A stretch of 64,000 bases of DNA from Channa striata (taxonomy: Eukaryota; Chordata; Actinopteri; Anabantiformes; Channidae). The first letter of the stretch is position 1, and the number at the start of each line of letters is the position of its first letter. Positions 10,564-23,884 of the stretch are shown piece after piece. The DNA lies in assembly GCA_033026295.1 (NCBI GenBank), contig CM065182.1, positions 1,364,001 to 1,428,000 on the forward strand, read 5' to 3'. A program made the translations under genes and the position numbers. A model generated the notes under the pieces. The model was not told the origin of the DNA, did no database searches, and saw only the letters and a list, made by a program, of their open reading frames with translations.

Positions 10564-11540
10564 CCTGTGTCCCGCAGGGAAACCGTCCACCACCAATGAA
10601 CACTGCAGACTGAAGCCCTGACAACAAGGATGCTGATGAGAAGCCTGAAGTGCTGACTGAGAAACTCCATAAATGCCGCTGAGGTTAGCTGAGACGACCC
10701 GCATTCTGACAGCTCACAGGAAACCCACGAAAACGAGATGTTGAGTATATAACGAGCAACGTCTTCATATTTCTTATTTCTTTAAAACTAAATCTCCTAT
10801 TTTCAGAAAGCTAATTTCTCATCTTGGAGCATTTATGAACTGGCTTCAATATCATGAAAAGTAATTGTTTTTTAAGATTTTCCTGGACACCAAACTCTCA
10901 CATAATTGTTTCTCCTCTTCAGAAACCAAAGCTGCAGAGAACAAGGGACAAAATCGCAGTCCTCCGATTAATCAAAATCATTACAACGTGAAGCTTCGTC
11001 AGACACACGTGCTCTAAAATGACCCGTGAGTGTAAAAGTAAGAAAACTGATTGCTTTAGGAATCAAAAAAAAGAATCCAATTATTTCTCCAATTAATTGT
11101 CAAATAAATGTAATGAAGGAGAATAATAATATTTACAGCAGAAATATAATGAATGTGGTTATTTAGTACCTCTAAATTGTGCTTGACGCTCACATCATAT
11201 GAAACAGACCCGCGTTATGAAGGATCATCCTGCCAGTCTGGAGAAAAGAAACAATTTCAGGAATGTTTTAATTGTTTCAGCATGGAAATCTAATGCAAAC
11301 CTGCCTATTAACGTTTGCCTCTTTGCTTCTAAAATAAAACCTGTCAGAAATCTGCTTTATACAGTAGATGTTTTATCTCATTAAAACCAAAGAAGCTCAC
11401 GTATAAAGGGATTTTATTTTTGCTGTCGAGATGAGCTTCACTGAGTCCAGATACTTCCTGTTGTACCGTAAAATGTATTACGAAGCATTTTGGAACACAA
11501 ATATTAAACATTAACATATAAAGAATAAAAGGGTGTGACG
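10564..11540 (+). other. 3' UTR and downstream flank of PLAC8-like copy 3
   Basis: No further coding exon is seen. Candidate AATAAA signals occur at 11103-11108 and near 11330 and 11525. None is close to the stop codon, so the transcript end is uncertain. Confidence 0.35.
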
Positions 11541-12680
11541 GTTCAGCTCATGTCGAGGAGCTTTTTTTTTTAATTTTTCTGCTTTAGACATTTTTCTTAA
11601 CCTTCACCTGCTTTAGAGAGCTGCATTAACCTTTTAACGTAAAACTCTGTTTGTAGTTTGGAGTTGGTGACATCAAATTTAATTCTTCCATTAATTTGTT
11701 GCAAATAAACATGAACAAAACGTGTGTGTTGTCATCCTCTAAACATTCCAAGCTTCTTCTTCTTTTGAATTTTTGGAACTTTAACCTGCCTCGGCGTCGT
11801 CCTCTGTGAGTTATGTCTTTAAGCCGCTTGATTTTTTCCAGCTTCTTTCTGAGCAGTGAACCCACAAGGCGCTGAAGTCAAACGCGGTTTCAAATAATCC
11901 ACTGGAGGGAGCCACACACTCCACAACCAGGGCTGGTGAGCAGGACTTACAGGGAATTTCTCTGGGGGAAGATTATTAAAACTAAACAACTATAAATAAC
12001 TGGGATTTCTCTGCATCACATAACACTGGAAACTGGTTTCTCGCTTTCTCTAACTTGCTCCACGTCTGGAGATCAGACAAACTGACGTAGATGTGCAGTG
12101 AAATGCAGCAGATGACACATGAAGGAGGAAGACGAGCAACAGACAGTCACAGTGTGTTTTGGTTTGTTTACATATTAAATTTCCCTGAATGAACCATTTC
12201 AGTAATAAAAACATCATGTTTTACCGTCTAATTTCTGTGATATAAAACGTCTTTACAAAACCGCCTGCTCTCTTCTTAGAAAGTCACCAAACTCAGTCAA
12301 ATGATGCCAAATGACTAAGAAGAACTAAAAAGACAAACGTATATTAAAAAAACGAATGACAGCTACAACATAACCATATAATTACTGAAAAGACCCGGCG
12401 TGGCGACAAACAGCGTCTCTCCTGTACCAGTTCTTTAGAATCTGTCTTGGGTTTTGTATGTTGCTCAGAACAGAACATTCCACCTGCGTTCAACAAGTGG
12501 TTCCGTGCTCTTCCGCCCTCTAACGGCCAAATCATGATGAATAACGTCTTTACTGTGTGGGCAGCTGAACCTTTGCCAAAGCACAGAACAGAGGATGGAG
12601 GTGGGAGCCATCTGACCTCGCTCTGCGTGGCTGGGTTTGGGCGGTGAACGGACGGAGTCACTATCATGTCATATTCTGTC
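11541..12680. other. Intergenic, start of the gene desert
   Basis: No gene, RNA or recognised repeat was found. Short open frames lack codon structure or family motifs. Confidence 0.5.
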
Positions 12681-12689
12681 AGATTACTC

Positions 12690-12990
12690 GCAGTGAATAA
12701 TTGGCATTATCCAGCAGAGGCGACCCCTCCTGTCTGCTGGCAAACACGGCCCCGCTGTTCACTGTAAATTGCTCAGTGGGGCCGTTTTTAATGGGATTAT
12801 AATGACAGTTATGGTTTGCAAGAATTGATGTTTGTGACTTTTACGAGGTGTGATCGAAGGGGCGGGTCCCGGCGGCTCATAAAGGCCGCAGGAATGTTAA
12901 TTGGTCGAGGCCACTGCTGCCCTCTTTGTTCTGCGCGCTCATACTGGGCTTCTGTTGTGCCCGTTAAAGGCCAAAGAACTCATTTAAAAT
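12690..12990. promoter_or_regulatory. Candidate conserved non-coding element
   Basis: This is a non-repetitive block of mixed composition with several homeodomain-like cores (aataattgg, ttaattgg), GGGATTATAATGACAG, and a GC-rich stretch next to TCATAAA. It stands out from the AT-rich, repeat-bearing flanks and is followed directly by a (CA)n tract. No open frame explains it. The regulatory call is inference from composition only. Confidence 0.22.
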
Positions 12991-13005
12991 CTGTGACTGA
13001 ACCCT

Positions 13006-13007
<2 letters not shown>

Positions 13008-13064
<57 letters not shown>
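13008..13064. repeat. (CA)n microsatellite
   Basis: An uninterrupted run of about 28 CA units. It produces artefactual His/Thr and Cys/Val open frames. Confidence 0.95.
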
Positions 13065-13066
<2 letters not shown>

Positions 13067-15278
13067 TCCCTTCCACACGTTCTTTCTTCTGCCTTTTCCT
13101 TTTCCTTCTCTCATTTCCTCCGTGTTGCTTAATCAGGTGGTTGCTGCATGTCCACCCCCCCCCCACCCCCCACTGGGTTTGATCCAGTGTCGGGGGAGTA
13201 ATTTTGTCACAGTTTTTTTACCTGTGACCACACAGACGACGGCACGTCCAGGCAGGACGGGCGACTACACTGGGTGTTTGGGTTCGATTATCATTGTCTT
13301 TAATATCTTATCGTCCTGTGATAATCTACCATCGAGACATAAACTGCAATTACTCAAATCTGCAGCAAATGCAAACATTCTTAGTGGATGGATCTTCTGT
13401 CTGCAGCCATTAAAAGAACTCGAGCCCCCACTAACATGCTCATGCTGATCCATTTATCGTGTTCACAGCTTACGGGGAATTTTAGCATGCTAACATATGC
13501 TAAATATTATGTAGCGCGCCTAAAAGTTGGGCCAGTTATTTCGTTTGTTCATGTATTTATCAATAAAAACCAAACAATCGTTACCATCAGATTTAGCCAA
13601 GGACTCAATATCTGCAGCTACTGGTTAATCTTTAACCAAGAAAAACCAAGAAAAAGGGACGTAACAAAAGAGCAAAAATCAGTAACTGCATTCAACATTC
13701 ATTCTCATCTAAAACGTCATTATGACCTGATCATGTTTATGCTTTGGCAGGAATTTGGTCGAAAATATTTGAACATAACGATCCATCCTGTGGAACGAAC
13801 CACAATTCAACACTTTCAAAAAAACAACAAGGAACAAAGACGAAAAGTCAAGAGACCAGCAAACACTGAGATTCATCCGCTATGAGCCATGAACATTTGG
13901 TCACAGTTGTTGGGTCGTACATTCAATAACTGTTCAGATGTTTTCATCTGGACCCGAGCGGTGAAGACCTGACACTGGCAGCACAACTTCACACATCCGT
14001 CGGTTCACATTCGTTCACTCTTTTTGTCTCCTGGGAGAATTAGACTCTAACGTGTCTCTTTCTCTTCCTCGTTCCTTTGTGTTTAGCTTTTTTTAGTTTT
14101 GACTTTGTCCTTATTCCTCAGGTTTTCGTCAGAAGCCAAGAAGCTTATGTCATTTTAATGTGGGTCCCGGTCCCGGTCTAAAACCGCAAAAACGCTGTTT
14201 TTACAGACATGTCTGAAACATAGATGGATTACTGACCGGGCCTACCGGGCCCAGGATCCTTAGAAGTCAGGGGCTTCATAGGTCAGAGCCTCTGGAGTTA
14301 CTGTTTATGTGCTTTGAAAGGAGACAGGAAACGACCGGAGATACAAAATGACTCAAAAATCAAAGAATGAATCTGTAAGAGGCACAAAGTCGTCAGAAAT
14401 AGTACAAACAAAGAAAAAACAAGTTTAGAATGACCACAACGAGGCCCTGTCCTCGCCTGTTTTCTTATAATTCATCATGAGCTGAACCTGCTTCGAACCC
14501 TGGACTCGCTCCCGGACGCCTCTTCCGCTGAACCTTGATAGATGTGATATTTATTTTCATTGAAAACGAGTAAAACCCTGTAAACCTTAATAAACGTGCG
14601 TGAACTCGGTCTGAGGTGGAAATCAGGGGTCAGGAGATGGATTTGAACCTGGACAGGGAATCTTCCTGATTGTCCCTGTCCGTCCAGAGGTTTCCACCGT
14701 GACTGATAGACACAGAATCTCTCCATAATTTCCTGGGGAAGTGTTCCCTTTTGAAGACAAGGTTGGAGTTGCCAGGAGGGGAGGGGGGGGTGGATGGGTT
14801 GATAACGGCTCAGGTTAAGATGAGGCGGGAGGGGGAGGCGTAGTCCGACACACGCTATCAGACGCCGGGCCTCCGAGCAAACAAACACTTCTGACCCCTG
14901 AAAGCAATGGCAGCAGGGAGCAGCTGATAGGGAGAGACGGATAGGTGGAGGTTGGCGATGGTGCAGCAAGTGTGTGTGCAGGGGAGGTGGAGAGTAGGGG
15001 GGGCCAAGGGGCACGCGGGGCAGCAATTATCTGACCCCCCCTCGTGTCTGTTAAAGTCAGGAGGCAGAGACTGTGTGGTGAATTTTAGGCGACAATCAAG
15101 TGACTGACGTGGTTTTCGGTTTAGGTCGAGCAATCCGCCTCCGTCTGCTCTCCGACAGGTCCTTGCTCACACGCGCACACTTCCTGTCCGGTTACACACA
15201 GGAACATTTCACGTGTTGCATTTGAACGATAAAGAAAAGTGGAAAAGTGCTTTACACAAATGTTAGAAAACGATGTAG

Positions 15279-15280
<2 letters not shown>
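13065..15280. other. Intergenic sequence, no gene seen
   Basis: A short TTAGCATGCTAACATATGCTAA-type motif near 13485-13506 recalls a dispersed fish repeat. The longest open frames (13388-13885 on the + strand, 14475-15026 on the - strand) have no recognisable domain and biased composition. Confidence 0.45.

Positions 15281-15318
<38 letters not shown>
15281..15318. repeat. (CA)n microsatellite
   Basis: About 19 uninterrupted CA units. Confidence 0.95.
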
Positions 15319-15319
<1 letters not shown>

Positions 15320-15488
15320 CTGTAGCTCCGCAGCAAATGACACTTGGCCTCTGTGAACTCAGGCTTCTTAGTTTGACCTTTGACCTGTGTTTTACTTGCA
15401 TGTAAATGTAATTTTTTACATTTTTTGTAAGAAGAGGTTTTTTAAAAGTTCTTAACAGTTGCTGAGAGCAGAAATATCTTTCTAACAG

Positions 15489-15490
<2 letters not shown>

Positions 15491-15569
<79 letters not shown>

Positions 15570-15577
15570 TGTGTGTG
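15491..15577. repeat. (GT)n microsatellite
   Basis: About 39 GT units, then one CT interruption and three or four more. This is the longest dinucleotide tract in the window. Confidence 0.95.
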
Positions 15578-15714
15578 GGGGTTATCCTGAATCTCCATGT
15601 GCAGATTCACCGTTGGCTTGATTTGCTTTTCCAGTATATGGACGAGGCCTGTTTGGGTGTGAGTGTGTGTTTGTGCATTTGCCTGTGACACACACACAAA
15701 TGAGAAAAGTGAGG

Positions 15715-15716
<2 letters not shown>

Positions 15717-15757
<41 letters not shown>

Positions 15758-15763
15758 GGGGGG
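15717..15763. repeat. (GT)n microsatellite ending in a G run
   Basis: About 19 GT units followed by nine G. Confidence 0.95.
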
Positions 15764-18700
15764 TTCAGTGAGGGGGAGGGCAGGTCAACAAATTCTTTGA
15801 TTACTGAAGCTTGTCATTCAGATAGTGGAGAACCCGAACACATCGAGGGGCAACACACACACATTTCAGCCGGGGGGGTTTGATCTAATCACAACTTTTA
15901 ATCACTTTCTTATCTCAACCCCCCAATTCCATATAAATCATCTTAACTACAGTCTCGTTAGAAGCTCTGTGTGGACTTTTATTATTCTTACTTTGTTTGG
16001 AATTGTAATAAATTCTTAAAATAATTTCGCAAACTGGAAAATCATATATATTTATTACGGTCGGACAAAACCAGTAACTGACTTTGTCATTTGGTGAACT
16101 GGAATTTTATCTTTTTATTTAAGGCTCCATCAGATAATTCATTATATTTACTTAGATGTGTAAGACTTTTCTGATACATTATAGTGAACGTTCTTGTTTT
16201 TAATATTTTATTATTTGTTAGTAATGTCGTTTCTTGTTTTATCTTAATGACATTTGTGATTTTGTGAGACTCGTGGATGTGGCAGAAATGTTTGTGCTAT
16301 TTCACTGTTATGTGTTCAACTGAATTTTTCATTTACCTTTTTTTATTTATTGTCAGTTGCAGCCTCAAATATTACTGTACATTACTTTGGTGGTTGTAAG
16401 AAAAGTTTTGAGGAAACATATAAGATTATGAGCAGAATGATGTATACAGTATGTATCAACCCTTTCATAGTAGTGCCATCTGTAAAATACCAAATAATAA
16501 TACAAGAAAGCAACCTAATGTGTAATAATCATGAGCATTTATATTTTATGCATCTCACTAGTAAAACATAGTTAACGGAGTACAAGTAAAAGAACAATAC
16601 ACTGCTGTGTTCTGTGCACATTGTAAATAATACTTTTGATTATCTTATTAATTTATTATAACAAACTGCAGCAGTAACACGCAGCACAACCGTGGCATTA
16701 ACAGGAGGTGGGCTCCCTCCATCGGGGGGCAGCACTCAGGCTCAGCTCGGCTCCGTGGATCTCCACTGTTGTTGGTGCTGATATACGGCTGCATCTCAGG
16801 GTTCAGTGAAGGGGTGAACAGGATCTATAAGTCTTTACCGTCACAGGAGCGAAATCCGTGAGTGTGTTGGGCCTTCGAAGCAGAAACGCGCTTCCTCATC
16901 GGCGCTTGGCTGCAGGTGAAGCTGGAGCAGCAGCTGCTTCTTGCATAAGTCTGTGTTTTGTATTTTTGATGATTGTCAATTGCACAAATAAGAATGTCTG
17001 TGGTGAAAGTCACAAATCTGGAACCTTTGGGAATGCAGATGGTTTTAAAGTGGCTTTGACTCCTTTGATCCTTCGAGTGCGAAACTGTTTTTCTCAGACA
17101 GAACAAATAGTAAAACTGAACAGCTACATTTTTGTATTAATATAAGGTTGAATTTAAATTAATGCTGCTAATTTTGACGAGTTTCTAATAAACATCATCA
17201 ACCCTGTCTTAAATTAACATGTAGAGAAACAACCAGGTTTATATTCATAAGCAACAGTAATTAAGTAAATTACAAATCACAGCGAGTGGCTGCTCGTCCG
17301 TACCTTTTAAATCTCTGCTGCAAAATAACAGGCAAATCAAAGGAATCCGATGGCTCGGAGCTTTTCGGCGTCCCAGGAGTAGCAGCCCCCAGCTGCTCCA
17401 ACATCTGCAGACAGCCCAGAATTAATGTGTGTTACACTGAGAGTGCAGCCTCGCTGGAATCACCTTTCACAGTGAGCAGGAGTTTAAACTGTCCAGAGCA
17501 GCGGTGGGGGTGCAGCGTCGCCCCAGTTAGCAGACACACAACAAAGGGCCAAAACACACACACACACTTTCAATACGATATATTGAGAATTTTTCCTAAG
17601 CTTGTCTCCACCGAAACTCGCTTGTCACCACGTGCAGCTTTGCATTTACATCAGGATCTTTTTTTGGGGGGTTTTACGGCCACGAGCAGATTGTGGCCCA
17701 AACGTCCTGCACACCAACCCGCTGTGTGACCGTCTCCACATTTAGCGCAATTAGTTTTTGCTGTGACGTGATTAGGAGAAGTTTTGGTTCCTGAGCTGAA
17801 TAACTGGCGCGCTGCTGTCCCTCGCTGAGGACTGCGCTCGTTGATAATCTGAGCTCATTCATCATCCGTCAGCCCACAAACACACCTTTCCCTCCGGCTC
17901 GGGGCAACGAGCTCTGAAGTGACCAGACTCCACAGCTTTGCGTGAAACTACTGTATAAATATGCATTTACGACAGCGTTCGGTTAAAGCACAGAAAGACC
18001 TTAGAGCTGTTGTTTTTACAGAAATTACGTTTACAACGTATTAATCTGATGTTCTAATTATAACAAACAGACTCCTGCATAATGTCAACAATCTGTTTTC
18101 TAGTAAATGCAGCAAAGAGTAGAAGCCAAAATACTTTCCAAATAAAAGGTCCTTCATATAAGACTGCAAAAGTATTATAATTAAAAAATCAAAAAGTCTC
18201 ATTGTTACTTATTATTACAAAATACCCATTTTGTAAATTATATATATTTTGTTATTGGATGATGGCGGTTGATGCTTTTGTATAATTTTGACTTGATGTT
18301 GCAGCTGGAAAAAGTGGAGCTGATTTAAGTTGGATTTGATCTATGATAATACATCATTATTTGTTTATTATACTTCTGTTTTTGTTTTATCCCGATCAAC
18401 TGCAAATTAACTACAGCCGTCACATGTAAAAAGTTCAATATCTCCTTAGAATAAAGGAAACGAAACAGACCTGACTCCAGCTCTTGAACAAATGCACCCA
18501 AGTTTGATCCTGGGATTTTCTCGCCATCGCGTCAACGCACGTCGCAGTGACCTGGCTGCCCTTGTCCTAACTAGGAAGGAGGAACCTGAATATCCAGAAA
18601 GTACCGAGGGGACACTCGGGTCCAGTCGGTGACACTTTGCAGCGCTCTCTGTCTGCACTGTTCACTTAAGAAAAGTGTTTGTTATGTTTTTCCCTCCTAA

Positions 18701-19730
18701 TTTGAAAATTTGTCACTTCCTGTGGACAAGTCGTCCGGTTCTAAAATTACATTCAGGCCCAAAACCTACAACGTCACACTGAGACATCTCACTTTCTGGG
18801 GTATTTTTAGGCTTGTTTTTCGCCGTGCAGGTCTCCCTGACCCACAACAGCCACTAACTACCCTCACTAACCCCACCAGCCCCCACCCACACCCTCACCT
18901 CCACCTCCAGCCCCCCGAAAAGCTAGACTCTTTGTCACCGTGGTGATTGGTAGACTAAACAGCGAGCAATGCTCACCAGATCCACAGCCCACCGGAGCTT
19001 TAGCAACATTAAGACGCTACAAGAAAACAAGACAAGAAAATGGGTGACCCCACCCCACCCCGCCCGTGTGCAGCCCCCCACCCCCCAGCCTCCTCACACT
19101 CTCTATTTTAAGCACGCAATTACACACACACACTGACGCCTGTATTCTTCAGCCAGTAAACAAATGGGCTGAGCAGATGCATCACCCCCAGCAGACGGAC
19201 AGAATCGGAGGGCTGGGAATGTTTACGCAGGCCTGTCGCCCTCAGAGGCCTCGAGCCGGGACAAAGCGCTAAGACGCGATGCTCTCGAGAAGTCCACTTT
19301 GCATCGACCTTATTTCAGTGTGTGTGTTCTTTACAACCTGAAAATGAAAAGCAAACCAGCGAACACACACCTCGCTGGGTGAAGTCTGGCTGTAGGTGAG
19401 TTTTTCCTCACTGACATTCATGCACAAACCAAACGGAGTCGAAATATTTTACAAAAACATCTAAATGAGCCAAAGTCAACAGGCAAATGAGGTGTTTCAA
19501 TGCAGTTTTTAGATGTAGTGTTAAAAATATTTCTGTATGTTTAAACCGTTTTTTTCTTTGTTTTTAAGTTAACTGATCAATAAATTTATTACCTCGTAGA
19601 TCGAATGTACAAGGAGGCATGTTTATGTGGAGCACATGGGTATTTTATATAATAAGCAATATTTATATAATACTACATGTTAAAATACATGTTAAAATAT
19701 GTTTACAACAAATATATTTTATTGCACACA
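15764..19730. other. Intergenic sequence, no gene seen
   Basis: Mostly AT-rich with no exon-like structure. A C-rich stretch (18840-18920) and a less AT-rich non-repetitive stretch (19130-19275) stand out but carry no recognisable coding or RNA motif. Confidence 0.45.
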
Positions 19731-19732
19731 CT

Positions 19733-20340
19733 ACTTTTCCAAAACAGTTGGGACGCTGTGCAAAAGTGTAAATGACTTTTTAATTAACTAAAACCTATTT
19801 AAAACTAAAAACGTGTGAAATATTTAAACAAAAAATTATACATTTTTGCAAAAAACAGGGGCAACAAAGAGTGGAAATGTACCCCGCTAAAAAAACACAC
19901 CTGGTGGATTGTGTCACAACTAATGAGGTTTGAAAGCAACAGGTCAGCATCATATTTGTGTTTTAAAAAATCTTCACAGAGAAGTTGAATCAGACGGAGG
20001 ACAAGGTTCATCGCTCTTGAAAAAGTGCGAGTACAATTTGCTAATTGATTCATAAAATCAATAACACAACAGAACTCTGTAGGCAAATGGCACTGCCGAA
20101 AAACGCACCGTTCAAAAGCATTTGTGATGGTGGGGGAATTACGAGCATATTCAAGTTTTGGAGCAAAACGTGCTGCCACCCAGACGACATCTAGTTCAGA
20201 GAAACTCTGTTTCAGCAAAACGTTTGTCAAAACAACCAGATTGCGGCATCTGATGTTGTCTTTTTAATTTTTCAATAAAAATTTGCTTTTAAATTATTTG
20301 GAAATCATTGCATCTTCACCTCAGGTTTTGGAAACGGGGG
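19733..20340 (+). mobile_element. Internally deleted Tc1/mariner-type DNA transposon relic
   Basis: The left end reads 'ccaaaacagttgggacgctg', which I recognise as a diverged terminal inverted repeat of a very common fish and frog Tc1-like element. It is followed by 'ggggcaacaaagagtgga', 'cacaactaatgaggtt' and 'gcaacaggtcagcat', the 5' untranslated part of that element. The sequence then reaches parts of the transposase gene ('gctgccacccagacgacatct', 'tttcagcaaaac'). It closes with 'ggttttggaaacggggg', the facing terminus. Most of the transposase is missing, and what remains has stops in every frame, so the copy cannot be autonomous. Confidence 0.7.
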
Positions 20341-23220
20341 AAAAAAAGTCCATAGAACATTGTCAACTGTTTGATATTTGTGCTCATGTGAGGACATATC
20401 AGAGTTCCGTACGGTAACCTGAGCCCGCTGTGGGCGTCCCCTGTCCTTCAGTCATTTCCTGTCATGTTTGTTACCCGGGCACCATAACATATGCTGGATT
20501 TACTTCCTTCACCTTCAATCAAATCATATCAGAAAATAACAGACATGGAGACATGAAGGAAGACGATCTGTGGACAAATGGATCATGGACATGGATCTTT
20601 CTCTGGTTTTATATCCATTTTTCCGGTTCTGTGAGCTTTTGGTTGACAATCTGTGGTCACATACTCATCAAATTATGAAACTTGTGGGACAAGATGTGGT
20701 GAAGAAAGTTTGCGATGGTCACACTTAGTCTCCCTGTTTGAACATCCCAGGACATTTGAAGACAAAGGCTGTTGCTGCGTCCTTGTTATGCGTGGTTGAA
20801 AACTCGGACGAAAATCAACAGAACTTGAATCGAGTATTTTGTTTGCAACGTGAAGAATGACCACGGTGAAAGGGCAGCGCTCTTCACAATGGATAAATCC
20901 TCCGCTATCATTTGGATAAGATAAAATAAAAATTGACCCCCAAGGGAAATCTCAGTAAGTGGGCTCTTGGACCTCCAGAAGTAGAGAGGAGCATTTCTTT
21001 CCTTGTTCTGAGCCAAGACCACGCATGAAACTGGCACCAAGGTCTCCCATTTATCTGCCTTAAATGAAGATTTTGGGGTTGAGCTGACCCCGGCTGAACA
21101 ATGGGTTTTCTGTGCAGCACTTGGACGATTCATGGGACCGAGTGAATGAGAACCATCCAGCAGACATGTTGGAGTCCCCACGGCCCCGGATATGAACGAG
21201 CTGACCGCATTCTACTGTGACTCCACATCAGTCAAAAAGATATACGCCACTTCCTCCTCACACACACACACACAGAGTCAGAAAAAGCCTCCGTCCCCGT
21301 CTCCATCAGTCAAGTCCTGCGGCCAATGAACTTCCATCGTCTCCAAGGTTGATAACAAGCCTCTTAAGCTTGGCGGCTAATCAAGCTCAAAGGAGGGAGA
21401 GAAGGGGAGATAGCGAAGGAGAACAAGAGGTCTGCTGGTGGATATGGTGATGTCTCTCTCTCCCCCTCTCTTTCCTCTTCATTTTCAATTTTCCCTTATC
21501 TTCCTCTCTCCACAGGGGGAGGCGGAGGGAGGCCTAATAGCTCACAAGGGGGCTGTGGACCACATACCAGTCATTTACTTAAACTGGAGAGAGAGAGCGA
21601 GAGAGAAAAAAAGGTCCTGATAAATCATCCAGGGTCACACGGCTTCCATGTTCCCCTGAGTTACGGAGATAGAAAGCGAGGAAGGAAAAAAATGAAAAAA
21701 TGGACAAAAAACCAACAGGAATCCGTCTCAGATGTCCGTCCCTTCTTTGATGTCTGTCCCATCAGACAAATATTATGAAGCTGAAATAAACAGAAACAAG
21801 TGGCTGCAGTTTGCACTCGAGTTCAACTCTTCCTCAGCTCGCTCTGAGAAGCTCCGCTCTGCACGGACGCGTAAATCAGACTTAATTTGGCTACTGTGGT
21901 TCACGTGGTGCGTTTAGAGCGACTTTGCAGTCTTTACAGTCTGCAGTTGCCCAATTCACGTCTCTCCGTCTCAGGAAGATTAATTCAACCACGGGTGGAC
22001 ACGGAGCTGTGAGAACAGGCTTTAACTGCTGACTAATCTCTCTCAGAGTTTTCCCGGCCTTGTCTTTTTTCTTGTTCTTTCACAACTTTCCATTCTCTGA
22101 CATCTCACTCCTTTATTTCTAATCACTTCCTATAAACAAGTACGTGGTATCGTCATGGCTCTGGTCCATGACAGTGACGTACTGTGGGGAAGTAAGAGCA
22201 GCAAAACATGCCAGTAGTAGAAAAGCGGGGAACAGAAGAAGACTAAAGGTATGCAGCTGGACAGCGCTGCGAAAGCCGCACTCATGGTTACCGCCTATTA
22301 GCATGCTAACGTGCGCTAATTAACAGTAAAAACCAAAGTGAGAATGTTCATAAACAAAAGTAATAACTGCGTTCAGTTTTTGACTTCATAATGTTGATAA
22401 TAATTATAATAACAACAATAATAAGTGTTACCTCTGGGGAGTTTGAATGTTTGTCCCACATTATTTGGCCATCGCAGAGCTGCTGAGATTTGTACTTTCA
22501 TACATTTAGACATTTAGAAAATGTCCCCCACATGGTCGACCGGCGAGATGAATCAGGGGATGATCATAATCATGCAAGTCAAAATTTGACTTGCTCTATA
22601 ACAAAAAAAAGGAAAAACCTCTATGCTGTGCGGGTGGTGTATTGGATTCCTGGTCTTCATTTTTTAATTAACAAGGTGCTAAAATTATTAGCAGCCACAG
22701 AATCAGCAGGAGGTGGTGCACAGCCCACAAATAGCTAAGAAATCAGTGGATTAACTCTGCAGAGTGAGGAAGGCAGAGTTGTATTTTGTAATTCTACAAT
22801 TTAAGAATTAAATAAAAAACTGTAAATGTTGATTGGTGCAAGTCCACTATTGTTGGTAAGGACAGAGGTGGATTTTGGAATTGGATGTTTAGCTGAAAAG
22901 CAGCATACAGATAAAATGGTTGACCAGTCCAACAGATCGAAAGGTAAATGACAAGGACTGAAAATCAAGAAATGTCCTAGAAAACAAGAAAAAATGCCTG
23001 GACAGCTCATTCCGAGGGCCCAGGGCCTGTCGCTGGGCCCCTGTTAACCGCACCCTGCTGTTAACGGATTGGTTAAGTAGCCAGTAGTTTCAATCCTTCT
23101 TGACTGGTGGAAGGATTAACTTCTGCAGACCTATATGGAATAAACCCGAGCCCGCTTTGCTGCAGGTGTTGGTTGAAGAGCTGCTGATGTAATTTCACCT
23201 GGTTACCTGTAGAGGCTCAC
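20341..23220. other. Intergenic sequence, no gene seen
   Basis: A pyrimidine tract at about 21450-21518 ends in a consensus-like acceptor (cctctctccacag), but the sequence after it soon hits stops and has no partner exon. A GCATGCTAACGTGC motif at about 22300 belongs to the same loose class as the one near 13490. Confidence 0.45.
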
Positions 23221-23412
23221 AGAGTTCCTCTCACCATCTTCCTCTTCTTCCTTCGTCGCTCTCTCATCTCTCTTTCCCACGACTCTCTTACCTCACCCCC
23301 CCCCATACCCCCTCCCCTCGTCTCTGTGGCCCCTGTCATCTCTCCATCTCAAACCACCTCCTCTAACTCTCTTCCCATTCATCCTGTCCACAATCCTTTC
23401 TCTGCCCTTTTC
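23221..23412. repeat. Long pyrimidine-rich low-complexity tract
   Basis: About 190 bases on the + strand are overwhelmingly C and T, with a C9 run near 23297. The tract ends in 'tgcccttttcag'. It is low complexity with no coding meaning. Confidence 0.6.
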
Positions 23413-23884
23413 AGCACAACCAGGAGAAAATTTGGGTTTTGTGAGACGTGATAATCTTATATGAAACACAATGAAAGGTTCAAAGTGACTGAACTATTTT
23501 TAATAGCAATAATAAAAATTTGCGGCACAAATTTAACAAGAAAAAAACTTCAAAGCTACGTTGTTGTGAAAGAAATTTGGCTTGTCCAACTTTAAGCCTT
23601 TTGTCAGCTGTTTGATTAGCATAGCCATTAGCATCTGTCACAGACCAATCACAAGAGCATTCGTCCAAACGCTGACTGGCAGAGCGGGTCGCTGGCTCAC
23701 AGTTTGTATGTGTGGGGATGGGCCTTGAGTTTTACATAGTGGGGTTAAAGACAAACAACAAGTGTCATGTGTAGCCCTGCAGTACAGCCCGTGCAGATCA
23801 AGTACCTCGCGTAATAGAGCAACTGACCTCTGTCACAAACAGAACCCATCTCAGATGAGGGTGAAGTGGGGAAACAAAGTGAAT

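Noticed and set aside
12816..13448. 210-codon open frame on the + strand
   Set aside because: It is driven by the CA repeat (poly His-Thr), with no domain, no splice context and no resemblance to a known protein.
13388..13885. 165-codon open frame on the + strand
   Set aside because: No recognisable domain or codon structure. It lies between repeats and begins in AT-rich intergenic DNA.
14475..15026. 183-codon open frame on the - strand
   Set aside because: Biased Pro/Leu/His composition from C-rich DNA, no motif, and no start or splice support.
20786..21181. 131-codon open frame on the - strand
   Set aside because: No motif, no flanking splice sites that link to another exon, and no known relative that I recognise.
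21438..21518. Splice acceptor after a pyrimidine tract (…ctctccacag)
   Set aside because: The downstream sequence has early stops in all frames that could be read as an exon, and no partner exon was found.
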